Below are positions 1-8,533 of a stretch of DNA of 64,000 nucleotides, piece after piece (position 1 is the stretch's first letter; each line of letters starts with the position of its first letter). The stretch comes from Nevskiales bacterium (GTDB lineage: Bacteria; Pseudomonadota; Gammaproteobacteria; Steroidobacterales; GCA-2729495). The translations under genes and the position numbers were made by a program. The notes beneath the pieces were generated by a model that worked only from the letters and a program-made list of their open reading frames with translations, did no database searches and was not told the DNA's origin. The stretch lies in NCBI GenBank assembly GCA_011526045.1, contig WYBE01000049.1, positions 1 to 64,000 of the forward strand, given 5' to 3'.

Positions 1-122
1 CGGAGACGGGCGGAGTCGCAGCAGCCTGACAAGCGGTTCTGCGCCCCGAGCACCTTGCGACGCATCGCGCCTGGCGAGGCGGGCGCAGCGGTGGTCACGG
101 CCCCGGCGCGGGCATGTGTGGA

Positions 123-150
123 GCCGGCTGCCAGGAGGGCAGCAGCCGGC
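123..150. repeat. Inverted repeat, 9-bp arms
   Basis: GCCGGCTGC at 123-131 is exactly complementary to GCAGCCGGC at 142-150 with a 10-base loop. There is no T-tract after it, so a classic intrinsic terminator is unlikely. Confidence 0.6.
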
Positions 151-242
151 GGAACTCATAGCGACGAGCACAGGGACGTGCGAGGAGCGGCACGCGCCGG
201 GGGCACGACCACCGCATCGGCCACCAGCGAGCCGCTGCATTC

Positions 243-293
243 CCGCAGATCGGCGATGAACCTTTTTTTTGGGGGGGCATCGCCGATCTGCGG
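243..293. repeat. Perfect 16-bp inverted repeat with T8G7 loop
   Basis: Positions 243-258 are perfectly complementary to 278-293. The 19-base loop is almost entirely homopolymeric: AACC, then eight T, then seven G. Such a long perfect stem with a homopolymer loop is out of keeping with the surrounding sequence. It could be a bidirectional transcription terminator, a small folded RNA, or a sequencing/assembly artefact at a fold-back. Confidence 0.7.
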
Positions 294-694
294 TGACGCT
301 TCCGAAGTCGACAGTTTGGTTCCGCGCGGAATCCGCGGGCGGAGCTGTCTGTGTCCTCAGTGGGCAGGTGCCGGTGATGTGGTGGTCCGGTACCCGCTGA
401 GCGCCGCTCCTCGGGGTGTTGCAGCTGCCCAGTGGCGAGGTTTCAGTCATGCCCCAGGCATGGGGGGTCTCGATCCCGTACCGGAAGGCTGATACACGTG
501 GGTGTCTGTGAGCGCGCCGACGGGCCCCGTTGTCTTGTTGCGTCTTGTCATCCGGTCGCATGGTTCGCGGGTATTTCGCGTGGTGTTGTGACCACAGCTC
601 GTGCCGCACATGGGGTTTCGGCAACTGCGGCCTGTTCCGCGGGCGACTCCTCCTTTAATATCACGGCCTTCTTGGTGCGTTGCAGTTGGTGAAG

Positions 695-1993
695 ATGCAG
701 TCCCTGCCCTTGTCCGCGGACCAGGTCGATAATTACCGCTTCCGTCTCGGCGCTGCCGAATTCGTCCCCATCATCATCGGTGGAATGGGCGTCGATATCT
801 CCACGGCGGAGCTTGCACTGGCCGTATCGCGGCTGGGCGGCATCGGCCATATCTCTGATGCCATGGTCCAGCACGTGTCGGACCGCAAGTACGAAACGCA
901 TTTCACGAAGGCCAAGTCGGAGAAACACCGCGCGACCCGTGACGGGTTCGACAAGACTACCGTCAAGTTCGACCTCGACCATCTCCACCAGGCGCAGCTC
1001 AACCATGTGCGCCATACGATGGAGCGCAAGCGCGGCCCCGGCGCGGTGTTCATCAACGTCATGGAGAAGCTCACCATGGGCGCTCCTGGCGACACGCTGC
1101 GTACGCGCCTGACCGGGGCGCTGGACGGCGGTATCGACGGCATCACCCTGTCGGCCGGACTGCACATCGGCAGTCTCAAACTGATCGAGGACCACCCACG
1201 GTTCCGTGACGTGAAGATCGGGCCCATCGTGTCGAGCGTCCGTGCCCTGAAGATCTTCCTCAAGGGCGCCGCGCGGCTGAAACGCCTGCCCGACTACGTG
1301 ATCGTGGAGGGGCCGCTTGCCGGCGGCCATCTCGGCTTCGGCGAAGACTGGAGGGAATACGACCTGCGCGACATCGTCGCGGAAGTGCTTGCCTTCCTGC
1401 GCGAGGAGAATCTCGCCATTCCGGTCATTCCGGCCGGCGGCATCTTCACCGGCACCGATGCGGTGTCCTACCTGCGCATGGGCGCTGCCGCTGTGCAGGT
1501 CGCGACCCGCTTCACGGTCACGGAAGAATGCGGCCTGCCGGCGCGAATCAAGCAGGATTATTTCCGGGCCGAGGAAACCGATCTGGTGGTCTCCAACGTG
1601 TCTCCGACCGGCTATCCGATCCGGCTGCTGTCCTACAGCCCGTGCTTCACCTCCAACATCAAGCCGCAGTGCGAGGCTTTCGGCTATCTGCTGAGCCGGG
1701 AGGGAACCTGTGCCTACATCGACGCCTATGAAGCGACCGGCCTCGACCAGAAGGGCAACAAACTCATCGTGAAGGACAAGGTCTGCCTCTGTTATCACTT
1801 CAGCAAGTTCAATTGCTTCACCTGCGGGCAGTACGTGTATCGGCTGAAGGACACCACGAACCTCCTGCCGGACGGTCGCTACCAGGTGCTGACCGCCGAG
1901 CATGTATTCCGGGACTACCAGTTCAACGTGGACAACCGCGTCGCGTTGCCGCCACCGGTGGTGCCGGAGCTTGAAGCGCTGGCCAACGTCTAG
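695..1993 (+). CDS. Nitronate monooxygenase-like FMN protein with Cys-rich C-terminus
   Basis: TIM-barrel flavoprotein of the nitronate monooxygenase (2-nitropropane dioxygenase) family, which oxidises alkyl nitronates with FMN and oxygen. The N-terminus has the FMN-binding pattern GGMGVDISTAELA. The family signature AGGH ends at His212, the usual active-site base. At about 432 residues it is longer than the usual 320-380; the extra C-terminal part is rich in cysteine, with CLC and a CxxC pair around residues 363-378, which could bind a metal or Fe-S cluster. An upstream TTG at 680 is possible, but the ATG at 695 gives the normal N-terminus. It stands alone and converges on the outer-membrane pair. 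The true substrate may not be a nitronate. Confidence 0.8.
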   Translation: MQSLPLSADQVDNYRFRLGAAEFVPIIIGGMGVDISTAELALAVSRLGGIGHISDAMVQHVSDRKYETHFTKAKSEKHRATRDGFDKTTVKFDLDHLHQAQLNHVRHTMERKRGPGAVFINVMEKLTMGAPGDTLRTRLTGALDGGIDGITLSAGLHIGSLKLIEDHPRFRDVKIGPIVSSVRALKIFLKGAARLKRLPDYVIVEGPLAGGHLGFGEDWREYDLRDIVAEVLAFLREENLAIPVIPAGGIFTGTDAVSYLRMGAAAVQVATRFTVTEECGLPARIKQDYFRAEETDLVVSNVSPTGYPIRLLSYSPCFTSNIKPQCEAFGYLLSREGTCAYIDAYEATGLDQKGNKLIVKDKVCLCYHFSKFNCFTCGQYVYRLKDTTNLLPDGRYQVLTAEHVFRDYQFNVDNRVALPPPVVPELEALANV

Positions 1994-2008
1994 GGCCCGG
2001 TCGGGCCC
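1993..2008. terminator. GC-rich hairpin after the nitronate monooxygenase-like gene
   Basis: GGGCCC at 1993-1998 and 2003-2008 can pair around GGTC and starts in the stop codon. There is no T-run, so termination here is only suggested by position between converging genes. Confidence 0.3.
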
Positions 2009-2138
2009 AGGCTGATCCGGCCGCACGGCGCGGGAATTGCGGCCGGTGCCGGCAACCTGCTTGTCGCTGGTTGCAGATCCGGAATTTTCTCGCCCGACCC
2101 GGCCATGACAGGTCGGGAGGGCGACCGCTGGCGTTCCG

Positions 2139-2840
2139 TCAGTAGCTGAGGATGACGCTGAAGCCGAGCAGCCAGGCCTGTTCGACGTTCTCGATGTCGT
2201 ACCAGGTGCCTTCGCCGCGCAGGATCATGTGCTCGGTCGCCTGATAATTGAAGCCGATGCCACCGGCAAGGTCGGTGCCGTCGTCACTGACTGCGGAAGT
2301 CTGCGGCTCGACCGTGGGGATGACGCCGGGTGTCGGCGGGAAGTTCTCCGAAAAGGAGTTCTTGAATCTGAAGTCGCTGTCCCATGAGATGACGCCCAGC
2401 TTGCCGAACACCTCCCACGTGTCGGTAAGCGGAAAGCCGGCGAGACCGTAAACTTCCCAGCCATCGATCTCGTCCGTCATCACGAGTTGAATATCTGTCT
2501 CGGGCGCGACGCCGTAGGCAGGAACGTTCAGCGAGACTTCGTCCTCCGGTTCGCCGAGGTCGACGTAACCGGCCTCGATGCCGAAGAACCGACCGACACG
2601 CAGTCCGCCGAAGACACGGAAGCCGAGGTCGGTGCCCTCGAACTTGTCGAGCCGCTGGCTTGCGAGCGTCGTGCAGGATGAGCCGCCGGCGTCACAATCG
2701 GCGGCGCTGAAGGTCACGTCGAGATCCTCCTCCAGGCGGGTGCCGCCGGCGCCGACTCCCGCGTACCAGCCGATATCTGCCAGCGCCGTCAGCGGCGCCA
2801 CGGCTGCGGCCATTGCCAGGAGCAATTTGTGAATCGTCAT
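2139..2840 (-). CDS. Outer-membrane beta-barrel protein (OmpA/OmpW-type)
   Basis: Predicted small outer-membrane barrel of 233 residues. A signal peptide of about 21 residues (MTIHKLLLAMAAAVAPLTALA) is followed by a mature start reading DIGWYAGVGAGG, typical of an eight-strand barrel's first strand. Alternating aromatic and glycine-rich strands follow, and the chain ends in ...VILSY with a terminal aromatic residue as expected for BAM recognition. Two cysteines in CDAGGSSC may form a loop disulphide. The start was chosen at the signal peptide; the open frame extends further upstream but reads as non-coding. It lies 16 bases after the next barrel gene, so the two are probably one operon. Function beyond membrane localisation is unknown. 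Confidence 0.75.
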   Translation of the reverse strand: MTIHKLLLAMAAAVAPLTALADIGWYAGVGAGGTRLEEDLDVTFSAADCDAGGSSCTTLASQRLDKFEGTDLGFRVFGGLRVGRFFGIEAGYVDLGEPEDEVSLNVPAYGVAPETDIQLVMTDEIDGWEVYGLAGFPLTDTWEVFGKLGVISWDSDFRFKNSFSENFPPTPGVIPTVEPQTSAVSDDGTDLAGGIGFNYQATEHMILRGEGTWYDIENVEQAWLLGFSVILSY

Positions 2841-2856
2841 GTCGGTGGTCCCCGCG

Positions 2857-3468
2857 TCAGAAGAGGTTGTCGCCCAGGATGAAACGAACCCCGGCAAAGA
2901 GGCTGGTGTCCGTGTCGAACACCACGCCGCCGGCGCGCACGGCCACCCACGGCGTGAGGTCGTAAACGATGCTGGCGCGTACTTCGGTGTTGGTGTCGTC
3001 ACCGATGTCGTAGCGCATCACGCCAACCTGGATCTCGGCCCGGTCGGAGAGCATGTGGCGGACCGCCAATTCCGGCGCGAATCCATCGTCGTCCTCGTCG
3101 TCGATTTCCTGGTGGACCCAGTGGCCGCGCAGGATGACGTCGCTGCTCCCGGCGAAGCGGTAGCTCAGGCCGGCGCCGAGTTCGTAGCAGGTGACGTCGA
3201 GATCGTCACTGTCCGTGTCGCCGTCGAAGTAGGCGCCGGTGAGATGCAGGAAATCCACGATACCGAGCGAGCCCTCGGCGGTGTAGCCGGAAATGCCCTC
3301 CGGGTCGGGTTGAATGGCGCATTTCGCGTCGGCCCACTCGTAGCCGGCACCGGCATAGGTGTAGCGCGGCACGGGCACGTCGTCGGCGAGCGCCGCGGCG
3401 GACAGCAGCAGTACGCTGCCAATCAGCCCGCCCGCCGTTCGGGCGAGGTGTCTCGCGAAAAAACTCAT
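2857..3468 (-). CDS. Outer-membrane beta-barrel protein, acidic loops
   Basis: A 203-residue exported protein with a signal peptide of about 28 residues ending ALA, then DDVPVPRYTYAGAGYEW. The strands alternate hydrophobic and polar residues, and the chain ends ...GDNLF with a terminal Phe as in outer-membrane barrels. Loops are strongly acidic (for example EIDDEDDDGF near the middle), which could bind cations. The start ATG is preceded by a GGGGGAT ribosome binding site. It is the first gene of a two-gene operon with the barrel at 2139-2840, divergent from the TonB-dependent receptor. No specific function can be assigned. Confidence 0.72.
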   Translation of the reverse strand: MSFFARHLARTAGGLIGSVLLLSAAALADDVPVPRYTYAGAGYEWADAKCAIQPDPEGISGYTAEGSLGIVDFLHLTGAYFDGDTDSDDLDVTCYELGAGLSYRFAGSSDVILRGHWVHQEIDDEDDDGFAPELAVRHMLSDRAEIQVGVMRYDIGDDTNTEVRASIVYDLTPWVAVRAGGVVFDTDTSLFAGVRFILGDNLF

Positions 3469-3794
3469 GACATCCCCCCGGGAGCAATGGCCGCGAAATG
3501 TTCGTGCGGCCAACAGGGGCGGGACTATAGCGAATCGGTTTTGGGCTTACCACAACGTCAACTGGCGCCTCCAAGGGGCGGGCAGGACATCCCGAAGCGC
3601 ATGGTTTAGGCTATCGCCGCGTGGCGGGCAGGGTGATCAGTATCGATCATCGGCGACATCCTGGCGCGGTAGGATCTGCTCCGGGATCGGCATCTCGAAC
3701 AGCGCGGTGATCGTGGTGACAGACGCTGCCCAAGGCGCGGGGATCGGCTGCGGCGGAGCGGGCCGTGGCCGGACAGGCTAGCAGGGGAACCGAT
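3469..3794. promoter_or_regulatory. Divergent intergenic region, outer-membrane pair / TonB receptor
   Basis: About 325 bases separate two divergent envelope genes, so both promoters must lie here. I see a short dyad TGATC-N6-GATCA at 3634-3649 but no strong sigma-70 consensus. No protein-coding gene is supported in the stretch. Confidence 0.4.
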
Positions 3795-6713
3795 ATGTCC
3801 AGATGGCAGAGTTTGGCGATGCTCATCGTCGCTGTGGCCGGCGCGTGGCCGGTCGTCGCGGCATCGCAGATTGCGGAGATCGTGGTTACGACCCGCAAAA
3901 AGGAAGAGCGGCTGCAGGATGTTCCGATCGCCGTCACCGCCATCACCGCCGATCAGATCGCACGCCAGGGCGTCGCGGATCTCGGCGATGTGGTGAAGGC
4001 TTCACCCAGCGTGCAGTTCGATCGCAGCTTCGGCCCCTCGGACACCCGCATCACGATTCGCGGCCTGTCGAATACGCGAGGTCGTTCGAACGTAGCCTTC
4101 CTGGTGGACAATATCGACGTCACCACGGAGAACCTCATCGTCGCCGGCTCCGGCCTGCTCGCGAACCGGCGTCTGTTGACCGACGTCGAGCGCATCGAGA
4201 TCGTCAAGGGGCCGCAGAGCGCGCTGTACGGTCGGGCCGCGTTCGCCGGCGCCATCAACTACATCACCAAGGAGCCTGGCGACGTCTTCGAAGGCAACAC
4301 CCGCGTGGATTTCGCGGACGATGGATTCCAGCAGGTCGATGGCGCGTTCGGCGGGCCGGTCACCGATGCCATCGGTATGCGTGTCACCGGGTTCTGGTAC
4401 AACCAGGACGGCCACTACGTGAATATGATGTCCGGCGATGACGTGGGCGGGAGTGACGGCTCCGGCGCGGCGCTGACGACGGTGGTGCGGCCGAACGACA
4501 TCACCAAGATCAAGCTGCGTGCCGAGTACAGCCAGGAAGACTACGACCCGCTGCCCAATATCCGAGTCGGCGGCGGCTGGCAGGACTTTCCGGGTGCGCG
4601 CCTGTACGAGTACCCCGAGGCGATGCTCCAGAACGCCCGCAATCGTGTCGGTACTCCGTCCCTGGTGGACATCAATGCCCTCGGCGCGAGCGGCTCGACC
4701 GAGAGCACCGGCTTCCTCGACTTCAACCAGTATTGTCCAGAGCGGTTGAAGGATCCCGGCAAGGGGCCCGGGTTGTGCCTGCCGTCGAGTTTCGGCGATG
4801 CCGGCGGCGCTGTCGTGAGGCACAGCGAGAACCCGCTGACCGGGCAGGATTTCGACGGCACGGACCTCGAAACCTTCCGGCTCAGCTCGATCGTAAGCTT
4901 TGACATGGACGGTGGCATGCTGACGTCGTACACCGGCTGGACCAATTTCGATGCGGACGACGCATACGATCAGGACTGGCAGGCGGAGGGGCTCGATTAC
5001 CGCTACACGCCGCCGGGCGGGACGCCGGCCGACTATCCGGCGACGCCATCGCCCGGTTTCTACAACGGCCGCATCGCCGATCAACTCACCGCGAGCCAGA
5101 TCGCCAACACCACCTCGGAGGTGGACCAGTTCAGCCAGGAACTGCGCTTTGCCTCCCGGCTCGATGGCCCGCTGCAGTACACGGTCGGAGGATTGTTCTG
5201 GGACGAAACCCGCAGCCTGTACGACCGCAACGCGATCATCGCGTGCATGCCGCTCGACAAGGTCGGCGTGCTGTCGGTGAATCCGGACGGGAGCTTCAAC
5301 TTCCCGGAGTTCTTCTTCCAGGCCAATCCGTCGCAGGGCAATACCACCGGCAGCGTCTGCGACGGTGGCACCTTCAACGGCAACCCGACCGTGATCGGCT
5401 GGCAGGAGTACTACCGCCAGCAGCAGCCACAGGCACCGACGTACTGGCGCGCAGATACCCGTCACTGGTCCTTCTACGGCAAGCTGGAATGGGCGATTGC
5501 CGACGACTGGACGATCGAGTTCGAGGAGCGTTTCGTATCCGAGCGCTTTCGCCTGCTGAAGCCCAACCAGAGCACCTGCACCACGCTCGGTTACATCTCG
5601 GTCATCGGCTCGTCCCTGCGGCAGGAACGACCGGGCGACCCCTTCGACGCGGTCTGCCCGTGGCAGGAGATCACCGACCCGGGGGCCGGTTACAACGATG
5701 GCATCATCACCAATGCCGACAGTATCCGTACGCTCGAGGCGTCCACCAGCTCTCACTTCAACACACCGAAGGCGACACTGAACTGGAAGGCGGCCCCCGA
5801 TTCGCTGGTCTTTTTCTCCTGGGCCCGCGCGCAGAAGCCGGGCGGCATCAATACCCTGACCGGCGGCGGATCGCCGGTGACCCGGAAAGACGAGCTGTTC
5901 GAGCCGGAAAAGCTCGAAGCCTGGGAGCTCGGCACCAAGAACATGTTCGATGTCGGCGGTTCGCTGCTCGCGAACGTCACGCTCTTCTTCCAGGACTACA
6001 CCGACAAGCAGACCAATACGCAGGTGATCGATGCCTCCGGAGTGGCAGCGCCCAAGGTGCTGAACGCATCGGGCGCGGAGATCTGGGGTGCGGAATTCGA
6101 GTTCACCTGGCAGCCTGACCTCATCGAGGGGCTGGTACTGGATGCGGCATATACCTACCTCGATGCGGAGTACACCGAGTTCATCGACGACGTGACGAGC
6201 GTGCAGCGCATGGCCTACCTGGGCGATTGCACGCTGGTGTACAAGGGCGCGAACGGCGTGGAACTGCCCGCAGGCGATGCGGGGATCACCTCGGCGTTCT
6301 GCCGCGCGGACCTCAGCGGGAACAAGCTGGAACGCACTCCGGAGCATGCCGTGGCGTTGTCCGCCAGTTACACGCGGCCGTTGCTCGATACGGGTCTCGA
6401 TCTGCTGCTGCAGACCAATGCAAACTGGACGGATGACCGGTACTCGGACCAGGATAACGGCGCATATTTCGAGTCGTACTGGCTCGTGGACTTACGCGCC
6501 GGGCTCACGGGGCCGAGGTACGAGATCCTCGCCTACGTGGATAACGTATTCGATGACGACACCATCCGCAGCGGCGGTTCGGGCCCGGATTTCGGGCGAC
6601 AGGTAGCCGAGACGGCCTTCACGGCCGGTCTCGGCGTAAGCCATTTCTTCGGTACCTTGCCCGACCCCCGGATCTTTGGCGTGCGGGCTACTTACCGGTT
6701 TGGCGCGCATTAG
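3795..6713 (+). CDS. TonB-dependent outer-membrane receptor
   Basis: A 972-residue active transporter of the outer membrane, driven by TonB-ExbBD. A signal peptide of about 23 residues is followed directly by a TonB-box-like segment (EIVVTTRKK, residues 27-35), then the plug domain with the typical motifs QDVPIAVTAIT, ITIRGL and VERIEIVKGPQSALYGRAAFAGAINYITK, and a 22-strand barrel ending YRFGAH. The start ATG is the one that gives the signal peptide. The VTTRKREE-like plug start is typical of the large receptor families of oligotrophic proteobacteria that import sterols, sugars or other complex organics. No siderophore genes are near; the adjacent catabolic-looking island makes an organic substrate more likely than iron, but this is inference. 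Confidence 0.9.
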   Translation: MSRWQSLAMLIVAVAGAWPVVAASQIAEIVVTTRKKEERLQDVPIAVTAITADQIARQGVADLGDVVKASPSVQFDRSFGPSDTRITIRGLSNTRGRSNVAFLVDNIDVTTENLIVAGSGLLANRRLLTDVERIEIVKGPQSALYGRAAFAGAINYITKEPGDVFEGNTRVDFADDGFQQVDGAFGGPVTDAIGMRVTGFWYNQDGHYVNMMSGDDVGGSDGSGAALTTVVRPNDITKIKLRAEYSQEDYDPLPNIRVGGGWQDFPGARLYEYPEAMLQNARNRVGTPSLVDINALGASGSTESTGFLDFNQYCPERLKDPGKGPGLCLPSSFGDAGGAVVRHSENPLTGQDFDGTDLETFRLSSIVSFDMDGGMLTSYTGWTNFDADDAYDQDWQAEGLDYRYTPPGGTPADYPATPSPGFYNGRIADQLTASQIANTTSEVDQFSQELRFASRLDGPLQYTVGGLFWDETRSLYDRNAIIACMPLDKVGVLSVNPDGSFNFPEFFFQANPSQGNTTGSVCDGGTFNGNPTVIGWQEYYRQQQPQAPTYWRADTRHWSFYGKLEWAIADDWTIEFEERFVSERFRLLKPNQSTCTTLGYISVIGSSLRQERPGDPFDAVCPWQEITDPGAGYNDGIITNADSIRTLEASTSSHFNTPKATLNWKAAPDSLVFFSWARAQKPGGINTLTGGGSPVTRKDELFEPEKLEAWELGTKNMFDVGGSLLANVTLFFQDYTDKQTNTQVIDASGVAAPKVLNASGAEIWGAEFEFTWQPDLIEGLVLDAAYTYLDAEYTEFIDDVTSVQRMAYLGDCTLVYKGANGVELPAGDAGITSAFCRADLSGNKLERTPEHAVALSASYTRPLLDTGLDLLLQTNANWTDDRYSDQDNGAYFESYWLVDLRAGLTGPRYEILAYVDNVFDDDTIRSGGSGPDFGRQVAETAFTAGLGVSHFFGTLPDPRIFGVRATYRFGAH

Positions 6714-6922
6714 GTTCGGCGCGGCCCTCCGGCAGGCGGGGCCTCACGCGGCAGCGGCTCTGCGCAAGGCGACAGTGACCGCCGATCAGGCCGGCGAATC
6801 CACGGCAGGAGCGGACGCATTCGGGCCGGATCCCGACGCGCGCGGGGCCGGGCCGCGCGGCTTTCGGCACCCGTTGCACTCCTTTAAGATGGCGCCGCTG
6901 TAACGTCCACCGGGGAGCCCGC

Positions 6923-8395
6923 TTGGCTTCTTTGCAACACAAGCCTGTATCAGTCGGGATTTCCGGCTTTGCGGCGTATTTGCCGCCGTACCGCGTGGAC
7001 CTGCGGCGCTGGTGCGAGTGGACGGGCGCTTCATGGGACAAGGTGCGCACGGTCGTGGGTACCGGTTTCCGCATGCCGGGTGCCGACCAGAGCGTCTACA
7101 CGATGGCGGCGACCGCAGCCTTGCACCTGCTGGACCAGTACGACGTAGACCCGCAGCGGGTGCGCTACCTCGCGCTCGGCACCGAATCGAGCACGGACAA
7201 CTCGGCCGGTGCAGTCATCGTGCGGGGCATGCTGGATGCGGCGCTGCGCGAACGCGGCCTCGCGCCGCTGAACCGCCACTGCGAGGTGCCGGAGTTCAAG
7301 CACGCCTGCCTGGGCGGCGTGTATGCCATGAAGAGCGCCCTGCGTTTCCTCGCTACCGAACCCGGCGACGCGGCGGCCATTGTTGTCAGCGCCGATGTGG
7401 CGAAGTATGACCTTGGCAGCTCGGGTGAGCCCACCCAGGGCGCAGGTGCGGTGGCGATGCTGATCGAGAAATCACCGCGGCTCCTGGCGGTGGATCTCGG
7501 CGCCTGCGGCAGCGCATCGGCCTACCGGGCCGTGGACTTTCGCAAGCCGATGATGCGCATCAACGGCAACGGCACCTACTTCCGGGAAACCCCGGTGTTC
7601 AACGGCAAGTACTCGACCACCTGTTACCTCGACGAGGCCTTGCAGGCGCTGCGTGACATGTTGTCGCGCATGAAACGCGATCCGCGCGAGTATTTCCGCG
7701 CGGTGCGGGCGGTATTCATGCACCGCCCCTACGAGCGCATGCCATTGAACGCCTTGAGCTTCAGTTATCTGTCCGGGCTGGCGAAGAACGACGGTGCCGG
7801 GCGTACCGAGCTGACCGGCTATTGCGAGGCAGCCGGGCTGCGCGTCGATGACGTGGTCGACGAACTGCGCTCGACACCCGACATTCTCGGTTTTGCCCTG
7901 GAGGGCGAACTGGAGCGGGATCCGTGGCCGCTGACGATGCGGCTGCTGCGTGAGTTCCGCGCCCAGCCGGTGTATCGGGACGTGGTCGCCGCCAAGCTGG
8001 AACTCGGCGCACTGCCGATGCGCGAACTCGGCAACCTGTACTCTGCTTCCCTGTTTGCCTGGATGGCCGCCGGACTGGAAGAAGCCGCCGGCAAGCAACT
8101 CGATCTCGCTAACCAGGAAGTGCTGGCGCTCGGCTACGGCAGCGGCGATGCAGCCGAGGCTATCCCGATGCGCACGGTGCCGCACTGGACGGATGCAGCC
8201 GCGCGAATTGGCTTTGCCGGAGCGCTCCAGCCGAGCGTGAACCTCACCCGCGAGGAGTACGAAGGCCTGCATCGCACCGGCCGCGGGCCGGTCCCGGTGG
8301 CCGGACGCGAGGAGTTCGTGATCGAGCGGGTCGGTAGCAGCACCGCACCCGAATATGCCGACGAGGGTATCGAGTTCTACCGCTACGTCAGGTAG
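6923..8395 (+). CDS. HMG-CoA synthase-like condensing enzyme
   Basis: Thiolase-fold condensing enzyme of the hydroxymethylglutaryl-CoA synthase family, which joins an acetyl unit to a 3-ketoacyl thioester. The catalytic triad can be read directly: Glu88 in GTESSTD, Cys129 in KHACLGGVYAMKSAL and His267 in FMHRPYERMPLNAL, matching the Glu/Cys/His of bacterial HMG-CoA synthases. The 490-residue length exceeds the usual ~390. The start appears to be TTG at 6923, seven bases after GGGGAG; no ATG fits. Gammaproteobacteria normally make isoprenoids by the MEP route and no other mevalonate gene is in the window, so a role in branched acyl-CoA chemistry in the following island is as likely as isoprenoid synthesis. 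Confidence 0.75.
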   Translation: MASLQHKPVSVGISGFAAYLPPYRVDLRRWCEWTGASWDKVRTVVGTGFRMPGADQSVYTMAATAALHLLDQYDVDPQRVRYLALGTESSTDNSAGAVIVRGMLDAALRERGLAPLNRHCEVPEFKHACLGGVYAMKSALRFLATEPGDAAAIVVSADVAKYDLGSSGEPTQGAGAVAMLIEKSPRLLAVDLGACGSASAYRAVDFRKPMMRINGNGTYFRETPVFNGKYSTTCYLDEALQALRDMLSRMKRDPREYFRAVRAVFMHRPYERMPLNALSFSYLSGLAKNDGAGRTELTGYCEAAGLRVDDVVDELRSTPDILGFALEGELERDPWPLTMRLLREFRAQPVYRDVVAAKLELGALPMRELGNLYSASLFAWMAAGLEEAAGKQLDLANQEVLALGYGSGDAAEAIPMRTVPHWTDAAARIGFAGALQPSVNLTREEYEGLHRTGRGPVPVAGREEFVIERVGSSTAPEYADEGIEFYRYVR

Positions 8396-8533
8396 CCGGG
8401 GAGCAGCCGTTCGGCGCCGAGGTGTTTGCAGGGTGACCCGAGGGCGCTCAGCGAGCGTCGCGCTTCGCAGGGTCATGGCGGTGTTCGCCTCGCCGCGGAT
8501 GGCGTGCGGTGCAGCCGTCAGCCGGCCACGGCC

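Larger units (their letters stand above)
1..694. other. Long stretch without recognisable gene
   Basis: No reading frame in this stretch on either strand resembles a known protein. The short frames that exist are GC-rich, low in hydrophobic core content and lack a convincing ribosome binding site. What can be seen are two perfect inverted repeats (123-150 and 243-293), the second enclosing a run of eight T followed by seven G, and a TTTAATAT sequence around 654-661 shortly before the next gene that could be a promoter -10 element. It may be a structured untranslated region, the degraded end of an older gene, or an assembly scar; I cannot decide. Confidence 0.5.

Noticed and set aside
55-492. 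145-residue plus-strand frame near the left edge
   Set aside because: No ribosome binding site, biased composition, and it runs through the T8G7 hairpin loop; not supported as a gene.
548-2026. 492-residue minus-strand open frame opposite the nitronate monooxygenase-like gene
   Set aside because: It is the antisense of a clear family member; sequence is His/Arg/Asp-rich with no motif, as expected for a GC-rich shadow.
4002-6347. 781-residue minus-strand frame opposite the TonB-dependent receptor
   Set aside because: No recognisable domain and fully covered by a conserved receptor on the other strand.
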